Assembly: GCA_038744685.1 (NCBI GenBank)
Contig: JBCDMB010000014.1
Location: forward strand, 1 to 64,000
From: Verrucomicrobiota bacterium
GTDB lineage: Bacteria > Verrucomicrobiota > Verrucomicrobiia > Opitutales > Puniceicoccaceae
Direction of reading: 5' to 3'
DNA length: 64,000 bases
Below are positions 17,357 to 23,383 of the stretch, in pieces. The position numbers and the translations under genes were made by a program. The stretch's first letter is position 1; each line of letters begins with the position of its first letter. Under the pieces are notes generated by a model. The model did not search any database. It worked only from the letters and a program-made list of their open reading frames with translations, and was not told the origin of the DNA.

Positions 17357-17917
17357 TTAGCTCGGGCTTACCGGTGGAGCAGGGGGTGTTGGGGGGACAA
17401 AGATGGGAGTCCGTTCATTGACACTGGGAATCTCCGGTGGTGCCGGAGTCACGGGCACAGGAGGTGGTGGAGGAGTTCCACCATCAAATGCATCCGGCAC
17501 GCTGTCACCCAGAGCAGTAATCGCGCTCGCAAGAGAAGCAGGAGTGAGGTCATCGAGGGAAGTTCCTCCTTGAACGAGCTGATCGGCAACGTCCCGACCT
17601 GCCTCAAGGGAAGCCAAGACAGCGCCCGAATTAGAGGCAGTTGCAACGAAAGAGTTCGCGATCCCCTCAAGGTCATCGGCCGGTGGCTCACCTTGCAGCA
17701 GGCCCTGAGCGAGGCCGAGGGCACTTGCGATCTGCGTTTCCGTGAAACCTGCTGCTTCAGCAGATGCAATGAGATCTGTGATTTCGTCAGCACTATCTGC
17801 CCCTGCAAATGCGATTGCCAGTCCAGAAACAGTTTCCGGAGTGCCTGAACCTTGAGCGGATAAAGAAAGGCCTGACAGCAGAAGTAGACTCGAGAGGACC
17901 AGTGAGAATAGTTTCAT
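17357..17917 (-). CDS. Small exported Ala-rich protein with Pro-rich tail
   Basis: 186 residues. Signal peptide about 1-22 (SLVLSSLLLLSGLSLSAQ). The middle (about 30-135) is Ala/Ser/Asp/Leu-rich and probably helical (IASALGLAQGLLQGEPPADD; SLEAGRDVADQLVQGGTSLD). The tail from about 145 is Pro-rich (GGTPPPPPVPVTPAPPEIP). No enzyme motif. A single-gene unit with its own terminator at 17298-17326. Its acidic, low-complexity mature region and proline tail suggest a cell-envelope or secreted structural protein, but I do not recognise the family. Confidence 0.7.
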   Translation of the reverse strand: MKLFSLVLSSLLLLSGLSLSAQGSGTPETVSGLAIAFAGADSADEITDLIASAEAAGFTETQIASALGLAQGLLQGEPPADDLEGIANSFVATASNSGAVLASLEAGRDVADQLVQGGTSLDDLTPASLASAITALGDSVPDAFDGGTPPPPPVPVTPAPPEIPSVNERTPIFVPPTPPAPPVSPS

Positions 17918-18023
17918 GATGTTTGTATCAATGGAAGTTAGTGACTGACTGACTGTACACTCAGGAAGATAGGATTAGCTATTTTTGAACGCAAGAATGG
18001 AATGTATCCGTATTGATGCCTAT

Positions 18024-18232
18024 TCGGTGAGCCCTTCGACAAGCTCAGGACTGGGCGGTGAGACCGTGAGTCTGTGAGACAGCGAGGCGGTTAGTCGGTG
18101 AGACGGTGAGTCTGTGGACGCGGAGAGTAGTGAGCGGAGAGCTGAAAGTGGAGAACGGAAAGTGGAGAGCGGAAAGCGGAAAGTTGAATGCGGGAACCGG
18201 TTAGACAGTTAGACGGTGAGTCCGTTAGTCGG
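18024..18232 (+). repeat. Composite array: palindromic core, octamers, heptamers, octamers
   Basis: This is the clearest array. GCCCTTCGACAAGCTCAGGA (18031-18050) is followed by octamers (GTGAGACC, GTGAGTCT, GTTAGTCG), then from 18122 to 18200 about eleven heptamers (AGAGCTG, AAAGTGG, AGAACGG, AAAGCGG, AAAGTTG), and then octamers again (TTAGACAG, TTAGACGG, TTAGTCGG). It fills most of the 366-base gap between the genes at 17917 and 18284; nothing else was seen there. Confidence 0.85.
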
Positions 18233-18283
18233 CTTGTCGCGCCGTAGTCCCGGAGGGCGCAGGTGGATGAGACAGATTGTCGT

Positions 18284-18664
18284 CTATTTTACTATAGCCA
18301 TGGGAAAGTTTGGGCTCTCGGGGTTTACTGTAACGATCTGGCGTGTGGGATTGATCACCAAATCCATGTCTTCCATTGGAATTGCTCCAAGGATTACCTC
18401 GTCTCCCATCACGAGGGCACCGCCAAAGCTGTTTCTTTTTTGAAAAGAAATTTGAATCGGACCGACGTAGGGAACCAAACCAGTGCTTCCATTGGCAAGA
18501 GTCACCTCACGGGATTCTATCTCGTTCACCTGTAACTGGAGTGCGATATGCTGTGGAAGGCACATGGTCACAGCTCCTGTGTCGACTAAGGCAAGAACCT
18601 CAATGGCACTCATCTCAGGTCGAGCAGGTTTCTGGAGAGAAATCTGTGTGCGGATCAAGCCCAT
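18284..18664 (-). CDS. Retropepsin-like (clan AA) aspartic protease
   Basis: 126 residues. The active-site motif is LALVDTGAVTMCLP (about 28-41, Asp-Thr-Gly-Ala), followed by the 'hydrophobic-hydrophobic-Gly' strand VILGAIPMEDMDLVINP (about 90-106) and the C-terminus VNPESPNFPM common in short bacterial clan AA aspartic proteases. Length fits the small single-domain family, which would act as a dimer. No signal peptide, so probably cytoplasmic. It stands alone, flanked on both sides by repeat arrays. The substrate is unknown, and a link to the polysaccharide locus is not shown. Confidence 0.85.
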   Translation of the reverse strand: MGLIRTQISLQKPARPEMSAIEVLALVDTGAVTMCLPQHIALQLQVNEIESREVTLANGSTGLVPYVGPIQISFQKRNSFGGALVMGDEVILGAIPMEDMDLVINPTRQIVTVNPESPNFPMAIVK

Positions 18665-18707
18665 TGGCCGAAAGGGTTAAACAGGACAGAGAATTTGTGC
18701 AATACTA

Positions 18708-18802
18708 AGGCGGTGAGAAGGTGAGCCCTTCGACAAGCTCAGAGCAGGTCGGTGAGGCGGTGAGGCGGTGAGGCGGCTAAGCAGTTGGTCAGTAAGACGG
18801 TC
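18708..18802 (+). repeat. Octamer array with palindromic core
   Basis: Octamers GTGAGAAG, GTGAGGCG (three in a row) and CAGTAAGA around the core GCCCTTCGACAAGCTCAGAG at 18725-18744. The 381-base space between 18664 and 19046 holds this array, an unassigned stretch (18803-19000), and the opposite-orientation array at 19001-19060. Confidence 0.8.
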
Positions 18803-19000
18803 GCGTCGTAGGCTTTTGCCCCTGACTTTCTTGGATTCGGGAGGAATTGAGAGGCGGGTTATTGAATTTGAGGGCAATTCGACTTCGTCTCGTTTCGACT
18901 TTCTGTCTTTCGCTCAACTCGTTTAACCGCCTTACTTCTCGACATTTCTCGAGTTTCCTCCTTCGCCCCGCAGGCTACGAAGTCTACGTCGCAGGGCAGG

Positions 19001-19060
19001 CCGACTAACCGACTCACTGTCTAAACGACTCACCGATCTACTGACTCACCGTTTAACCGG
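19001..19060 (-). repeat. Octamer array in inverse orientation
   Basis: Reads CCGACTAACCGACTCACTG and onward, the reverse complement of the octamer family. It overlaps the last codons and stop of the gene at 19046-19816 and pairs as an inverted partner with the arrays at 18708-18802 and 20829-21099. Confidence 0.8.
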
Positions 19061-19816
19061 CGGCAGCTGTTCCCCATACCGAGCGATTAGGTACGCAAGC
19101 GGGAGCGCGCTCCAGTAGCGGGGTATGAAGGTCTTTGGATCAGAAAGGCAGCGAAAAAGCCATCCAAGGTAGAGGCGGTCGGCCCACACCGGAATCTTGA
19201 CCTGATTTCCGCTCAGGAAGCCAATGGCCGCGCCAGTGCAAATAATGGCAGGGCAAGGTTGATTTTCAGAACGATAGCGCTCACGAAGCCAATACCCCAA
19301 TCGTTCTTGGACTCCGCCTCCGATGCAGAGAACGACAACCTTTGGCCTTCCGTCGCGAAGTCTCTGGCAAAGCTCTTCATCGCAAAGGTTTTCTGTTGGA
19401 TATCTTGGCGCGACATAGCCGTCCTTGCCTGAGCAGGGAAAACCTGTTTCTGCGAGCCACTTCTCGTTTTTTTGTCTCTGCTCTTCGGTCGGATGAACCC
19501 AGAAGACTGCCCCTGAGTCTTTTGCCACAGGATCCTGTAAAATTCCTTGAAGTAGTCGAAGGCCCGATATTCTAGCTGTTTTTCTTCTCCAGAAGATTCG
19601 CCAGAAGAGAACCATGGCTCCACTGTCGGCAATGGCCACATCCGCGGATTGAACCGCCAATCGGTAAACGTCGTTTCGGCGGAGATCTATAGCCAGCCCG
19701 GGACCCGATGGAACCACTACAAGCCCGGGACTGCTCATGACCTGAGTGATTAATTCTATGAGCGAACCGTTAAAGAAGGAGATACCCAGAATTTTTGTGG
19801 TCAGGCTTTTCGGCAC
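19046..19816 (-). CDS. WecG/TagA/CpsF-family glycosyltransferase
   Basis: 256 residues. Family features: VVPSGPGLAIDLRRNDVYRL (about 34-53), AVQSADVAIADSGAMVLF with the conserved Asp-Ser/Gly site, RISGLRLL, and the C-terminal part RPKVVVLCIGGGVQERLGYW and CPAIICTGAAIGFLSGNQVKI. These enzymes add ManNAcA, ManNAc or glucose to lipid-linked precursors at the membrane. The last residues PPVKR and the TGA stop are encoded by the repeat array at 19001-19060. The ATG lies one base past the stop of the VanZ-like gene, so the two are in one unit. Confidence 0.88.
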   Translation of the reverse strand: MPKSLTTKILGISFFNGSLIELITQVMSSPGLVVVPSGPGLAIDLRRNDVYRLAVQSADVAIADSGAMVLFWRIFWRRKTARISGLRLLQGILQDPVAKDSGAVFWVHPTEEQRQKNEKWLAETGFPCSGKDGYVAPRYPTENLCDEELCQRLRDGRPKVVVLCIGGGVQERLGYWLRERYRSENQPCPAIICTGAAIGFLSGNQVKIPVWADRLYLGWLFRCLSDPKTFIPRYWSALPLAYLIARYGEQLPPVKR

Positions 19817-19817
19817 T

Positions 19818-20237
19818 TTAAATAGACTCTCTCGGCCTAGAAATAATGAGGTGAATCAAAATGGCAGCAACTCCTCCGGCGACGATACCGAGCCCTCCCC
19901 AAAACAAATCCATTACTGAGAAAACTCGTTTTGGCATCGCCCATTGAATGAGTTCGGAGATCGAGAGAAACGCGACCAGAAGTGCTGCTCCCCAGGCAAC
20001 GGTCTTCTTTGGGAAATCGTTTCGATTATTCGCTGACAAAAAAGGCAGTAGGAATGAACAAAGAAAATAAGGAACGAACGTTCGAAAATCAGGATATTGA
20101 TCTCCGAATTCGGCCAGCCAAATCGGAAGAATCTTTTCTTTGATGAATTGTGGTTCCGGTTTGAAGGAAAAGTAGAGGAGAGCGGCAATCAGGAGAATTC
20201 CGATCAGACGAGCGAGAACAGAAACAAAGGTTGCCAT
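19818..20237 (-). CDS. VanZ-like small membrane protein
   Basis: 139 residues, four predicted helices (LARLIGILLIAALLYFSF; FVPYFLCSFLLPFLS; TVAWGAALLVAFLSISELI; LFWGGLGIVAGGVAAILIHL). The pattern ISELIQW..PKRVFSVMDLFWGGLG matches the VanZ-like family, where E..Q and D..N/G motifs near helix 3-4 are conserved. Biochemical role unknown. Members are frequent in polysaccharide loci. It sits between an acetyltransferase and the WecG-type gene, the latter almost overlapping. Confidence 0.7.
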   Translation of the reverse strand: MATFVSVLARLIGILLIAALLYFSFKPEPQFIKEKILPIWLAEFGDQYPDFRTFVPYFLCSFLLPFLSANNRNDFPKKTVAWGAALLVAFLSISELIQWAMPKRVFSVMDLFWGGLGIVAGGVAAILIHLIISRPRESI

Positions 20238-20281
20238 GGAAGCGGTTGCGGAAATCGACTGCCGGTCGACTATTCGTCAAT

Positions 20282-20821
20282 CTACGACCGCTTTTTGATC
20301 GGTAGACAGGGATTTCCCGAGCAGATCATCATGGAAGGGAGGTCTCCAGTGACCACGCTGCCCGCAGTGGCGACAGCTTCCTCATTAATGACGACGTTGG
20401 GGGCGACAAATACTTGGGCTCCAACCCATGCGCCACCTTTCAGAGTGATCGGGCCGTTGCGATAACGGAATCTTGGATCGGTGTAATCGTGGTTTCCTCC
20501 GCAGAGAAAGGCTCTTTGAGAAATGCAGCAATGTGAGCCGATCGTGCAGGATTCGAAATTCAAAATGAAGACCTCTTCTCCGATCCACGAATGGTCACCG
20601 ATAGTGAGCTTCCATGGAAAATGGATGTTCACTCTTGGCTTGATGACGACGCCAGCTCCGACCTCTGCGCCAAAGCGTCGGAGCAAAGTTCGCTTTAGGC
20701 TGGAGGCCCAGGGAAGGGGCGAGAGGAAGAAAAGGCATTTTGTGAGATACCAAGCTGCTTCAACAACTCTGGAACGACCACGGTCGAGCCCGTCAGTAGG
20801 GTTGAAGGTGTCTAATCGCAT
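20282..20821 (-). CDS. WcaF-like hexapeptide-repeat acetyltransferase
   Basis: 179 residues. Left-handed beta-helix repeats from about 55 (VIKPRVNIHFPWKLTIGDHS; WIGEEVFILNFESCTIGSHC; CISQRAFLCGGNHDY; WVGAQVFVAPNVVINEEAVA) with the acetyl-CoA-site His in GGNHDY. The N-terminal helix region (about 15-50) is typical of WcaF-type enzymes, which O-acetylate sugars of exopolysaccharides. The start is ATG, only seven bases from an octamer array (20829), which leaves no room for a Shine-Dalgarno site. It lies in a three-gene block with the VanZ-like and WecG-type genes, bracketed by inverted arrays. Confidence 0.88.
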   Translation of the reverse strand: MRLDTFNPTDGLDRGRSRVVEAAWYLTKCLFFLSPLPWASSLKRTLLRRFGAEVGAGVVIKPRVNIHFPWKLTIGDHSWIGEEVFILNFESCTIGSHCCISQRAFLCGGNHDYTDPRFRYRNGPITLKGGAWVGAQVFVAPNVVINEEAVATAGSVVTGDLPSMMICSGNPCLPIKKRS

Positions 20822-20828
20822 TGTTTTC

Positions 20829-21099
20829 GGTGAGGCGGTGGAAGCGGAGAGCTGAAAGTGGAGAACGGAAAGCTGAAAGGAGAAAGCGGAAAGTTGAGAG
20901 CGGAAAGCTGTAAGTCAGTTAGACTGTGAGTCTGTGAGCTTTTTGACCGTTCGACTAGCTCACGGTAGACAAGCTGCATCGACTGAGGCTCAGCATAGGT
21001 CAGGGCAGGTCGGGGAGATGGTTAGACAGTGAGCCCTTCGACTAGCTCAGGGCAGGGCGGTGAGTCGTTGAGTCGTTGAGGCGGTGAAAGCTGAGAACG
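20829..21099 (+). repeat. Long composite octamer/heptamer array with two core variants
   Basis: GTGAGGCG, then about nine heptamers (AGAGCTG, AAAGTGG, AGAACGG, AAAGCTG, AAAGGAG, AAAGCGG, AAAGTTG), then octamers (TTAGACTG, TGAGTCTG). Core-like palindromes follow near 20948-21005 and at 21033-21056 (GCCCTTCGACTAGCTCAGGG), and the array ends with GTGAGTCG-type units. It occupies the gap to the first REP at 21100. Confidence 0.85.
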
Positions 21100-21192
21100 G
21101 TAGCGGCCTGTGTCCTCACAGGCCAGATTCGATCCGTAATACGAATGATAGATGGATAAAAAATTCTGGCCGCTGGGACAACGTCCTCTATC
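21100..21192 (+). repeat. REP/inverse-REP pair (BIME-like) upstream side of RAYT block
   Basis: REP: GTAG, C, then hairpin GGCCTGT-GTCCTC-ACAGGCC (21100-21124). After 43 bases comes an inverse element, GGCCGCTGGGACAACGTCCT followed by CTAT (21168-21192), a GGAC/GTCC hairpin with the tetranucleotide in reverse (CTAC in better copies). A leading GTAG or GGAG before an imperfect hairpin is the known hallmark of REPs mobilised by RAYT proteins. Confidence 0.82.
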
Positions 21193-21214
21193 GGGTTGTA
21201 TTCGGTGTTGGTTG

Positions 21215-21239
21215 GTAGCGGCTTGTGTCTCTACAAGCT
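21215..21239 (+). repeat. REP hairpin, 3' of RAYT gene
   Basis: GTAG, C, then GGCTTGT-GTCTCT-ACAAGCT. One mismatch in the last stem base compared with the copy at 21748. It lies 51 bases from the RAYT stop codon. Confidence 0.82.
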
Positions 21240-21290
21240 AGATTCCATTGTCTTTGGAGCATCTGCCCGCTGATTGATTAAGACCGGGGA

Positions 21291-21731
21291 TTATCCCCGC
21301 ACATAGGGCCAATCATCGGCTTTTTCGACGAGGCCTGCCCGAACGGGATTGCTTAGGACGTAGCTCGTTTTCTCGTCAAGTTCACTGGCATTTCGAATGC
21401 GATGATCGAAAAAATAGCGTTGCCAGCAAACTGAATGGTTTCTCGCGATGAACCTTTTGAAATCCTGGACCGTCTTCCGTAAAGGGAAAAGACGCGTATT
21501 GAACGAAACGAGCGCGTGTAGGTGATCTGGCATAAGGAGCAGGAGCCGGACCTTCCATTTGTGTGCTTCCTCGTAAAAACTGACCGACTGAAAGATGGCT
21601 TCCGCAATTGCGGCATTGGCGAGTTGATTCGCACCACGTGGGAGACAGTTGATTGTGATGAAGAAAATCTCGCCATCATGAACCCAATTCGGAATGTCGT
21701 GCTGCAACTGCTTTCTTCGGAAGGAAGGCAT
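21291..21731 (-). CDS. REP-associated tyrosine transposase (RAYT, IS200/Y1-type)
   Basis: 146 residues. Y1 transposase/HUH fold: an N-terminal strand FFITINCLPRG, the metal-binding HxH motif in LLMPDHLHALVSF (about 65-77), and the catalytic-tyrosine helix region EKTSYVLSNPVRAGLVEKAD (about 120-139), ending WPYVRG. These enzymes cut and rejoin single-stranded DNA at REP hairpins and are thought to spread REPs. The gene is framed by at least five GTAG hairpins and three inverse elements within 1 kb. It is on the short side for RAYTs but all core motifs are present, so it may be active. Confidence 0.92.
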   Translation of the reverse strand: MPSFRRKQLQHDIPNWVHDGEIFFITINCLPRGANQLANAAIAEAIFQSVSFYEEAHKWKVRLLLLMPDHLHALVSFNTRLFPLRKTVQDFKRFIARNHSVCWQRYFFDHRIRNASELDEKTSYVLSNPVRAGLVEKADDWPYVRG

Positions 21732-21747
21732 CTATGATTGATGGCAG

Positions 21748-21820
21748 TAGCGGCTTGTGTCTCTACAAGCCAAGTTTGATCCTGGACGATTTTGGTAGCG
21801 GCCTGTGTCTCCACAGGCCA
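21748..21820 (+). repeat. Two tandem REP hairpins, 5' side of RAYT gene
   Basis: GTAG C GGCTTGT-GTCTCT-ACAAGCC at 21748-21772, and GTAG C GGCCTGT-GTCTCC-ACAGGCC at 21796-21820. The stems differ at paired positions (TT/AA versus CC/GG), so the hairpin is maintained by compensating changes. The first begins 17 bases before the RAYT start. Confidence 0.85.
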
Positions 21821-21860
21821 GATCTGGTCCTAAGTTTTAGATGGTTTAGAGCAAAACATG

Positions 21861-21921
21861 GCCGGCTGGGACTAGTTTTCGCTCTGGGAGCTACGCCTAG
21901 GCAGGACAGCGTCCTCTACCA
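21861..21921 (+). repeat. Inverse REP split by insertion of a core palindrome
   Basis: GGCCGGCTGGGAC (21861-21873) and GACAGCGTCCTCTACC (21906-21921) are the two halves of the inverse REP seen intact at 22016-22040. The 32 bases between contain CGCTCTGGGAGCTACGCC, similar to the palindromic core of the arrays. GAC is repeated at both junctions. Confidence 0.7.
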
Positions 21922-21943
21922 GGTTGTACTCGACATTGGTTGG

Positions 21944-22040
21944 TAGCGGCTTGTGTCCTTACAAGCCAAATTCGGTCCGTAATTTGAATGATAGACGGAT
22001 TGGATCAAAGCCATGGCCGCTGGGACAGCGTCCTCTACCG
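21944..22040 (+). repeat. REP/inverse-REP pair (BIME-like) next to a glycosyltransferase stop
   Basis: REP: GTAG C GGCTTGT-GTCCTT-ACAAGCC (21944-21968). The spacer TCCGTAATTTGAATGATAGA resembles that of the pair at 21100-21192. Inverse REP: GGCCGCTGGGACAGCGTCCT then CTACC (22016-22040). It ends at the base before the stop codon of the gene at 22041. Confidence 0.85.
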
Positions 22041-23168
22041 CTAACAATACTTCTTACACGCCGCTTCGACTTGGACGGCAATGGCTGACCATTGGTAGTT
22101 GCGGGAAACGAGCGCCTTTCCGGCTTCGCCTCTTTGTTGGCGTTCCTTGTCGTCGGCTCGCAAGGCGGATTCGAGGACTTGTTTGATCGAATCGATTTCG
22201 GGTTCTCCTTCCCATGCACCTCCTGCCTCGGTCAGCTCGGGAAAGTTGCATTCCGTGGTCTGAATGACCGGCAGCGCATAGCTGGCGGCTTCCAGAACCG
22301 CCAAGGGGAAACCTTCGGATCTGGAGGGAAGTACAAAAAGGTTTCCCGACCGAAAGGCGGCTTCTTTGTCAATTCCGGAAACCGATCCAAAAAACGACAC
22401 GGAGTCTTCGATGTTAAGCTGACGAGCGAGTGCCTTTATCTCAGCAAGATATCCCCTTTCGTCTGGACCAAATACCGCGATTTCCCAATTCCGAACCAGT
22501 GCCTGATCCAGATCGCTCCATACTTTGAGCAAAAGGTCTAATCCTTTCTTCGGATGAATGCGGGAGAGGAAGATCAACCTTTTTTCTCGGACCTTGGGAA
22601 AGCACTTAAAGAGACTCTTCATTTCTTCGACCGTTCGTGTCGGCGGAAGATGGACTCCATTCGGCAAGACTTCAATTGGTGTGGCAATTCCATAGGCTCT
22701 AGCCTGTTGACGTTCTTTAGGTGAAACGGCTCTCCACCAAGAAACATATCGAAAGTTCGCTTTTTCAAAAAGTGCGTGGACGATCCTTTTCTTCAAACGG
22801 GATCTCGCCAGAATCCATGGGTCGAAAAAGCCTTGGATGTGATAAACCAACGGTTTCGAAAGTTTTCTTCCATGATGCCCAAATAGAAAATTGGGGTAAA
22901 CGTAAAAGCCATGGCCGTGAAGGCATCTCGCGTCGCGAATTGCTTTGCGCGCTTCGGTTCCCATCCGTGGGGCAAAAAAAGTCTTTGATGGTCCCCGTCG
23001 CACGAATTGTCGAACCTCGTCCCATTGATTGGAGAATGTGTTGGATCGGGTCGTGAAAAGACTCGAGTCGACGCCGATTTGGAGTAGACCTTGATGCAAT
23101 CCCAAAGCAGACCGCCCCAACCCAGCACCCTGTAAAGGTTCGAGAGATTGAGTGAAGTGAAGGTGCAT
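22041..23168 (-). CDS. Glycosyltransferase family 4-type
   Basis: 375 residues, GT-B fold. The N-terminal acceptor domain starts MHLHFTQSLEPLQGAGLGRS with the Gly-rich loop. The C-terminal donor domain has LIFLSRIHPKKGLDLLLKVW (about 203-222) and the nucleotide-sugar site FVLPSRSEGFPLAVLEAASY (about 296-315) with the E..G.P...LE motif. It transfers a sugar from a nucleotide donor to a growing lipid-linked oligosaccharide in the cytoplasm; sugar unknown. A BIME-like pair ends right at its stop codon. Confidence 0.88.
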   Translation of the reverse strand: MHLHFTQSLEPLQGAGLGRSALGLHQGLLQIGVDSSLFTTRSNTFSNQWDEVRQFVRRGPSKTFFAPRMGTEARKAIRDARCLHGHGFYVYPNFLFGHHGRKLSKPLVYHIQGFFDPWILARSRLKKRIVHALFEKANFRYVSWWRAVSPKERQQARAYGIATPIEVLPNGVHLPPTRTVEEMKSLFKCFPKVREKRLIFLSRIHPKKGLDLLLKVWSDLDQALVRNWEIAVFGPDERGYLAEIKALARQLNIEDSVSFFGSVSGIDKEAAFRSGNLFVLPSRSEGFPLAVLEAASYALPVIQTTECNFPELTEAGGAWEGEPEIDSIKQVLESALRADDKERQQRGEAGKALVSRNYQWSAIAVQVEAACKKYC

Positions 23169-23253
23169 CTAATAACAATAGCTGACTTTAATTGGTATAA
23201 CGGTTGCTCCCTTACTAGCAGGAGAGCAGCCGTAACGCCAGATATCTTAAACA

Positions 23254-23324
23254 GGGGAGGGTCGGGCTCCGTCCCGACCGAGATGGCCAGCAGGGCGCGC
23301 GGCGGGGACAGAGCCCCGCCCTCC
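23254..23324 (+). repeat. GGAG-type REP and inverse REP pair
   Basis: GGAG followed by the hairpin GGTCGGG-CTCCGT-CCCGACC (23256-23279); 21 bases later comes GGCGGGG-ACAGAG-CCCCGCC followed by CTCC (23301-23324), the mirrored arrangement. This is a second REP class, with the GGAG tetranucleotide instead of GTAG, in the 215-base gap between two glycosyltransferase genes. Confidence 0.8.
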
Positions 23325-23383
23325 CATGAGATTCAGAAACTGTAATTTGATTTGACGCCGATCAGGGTGGCGTGTGCGCTCCA

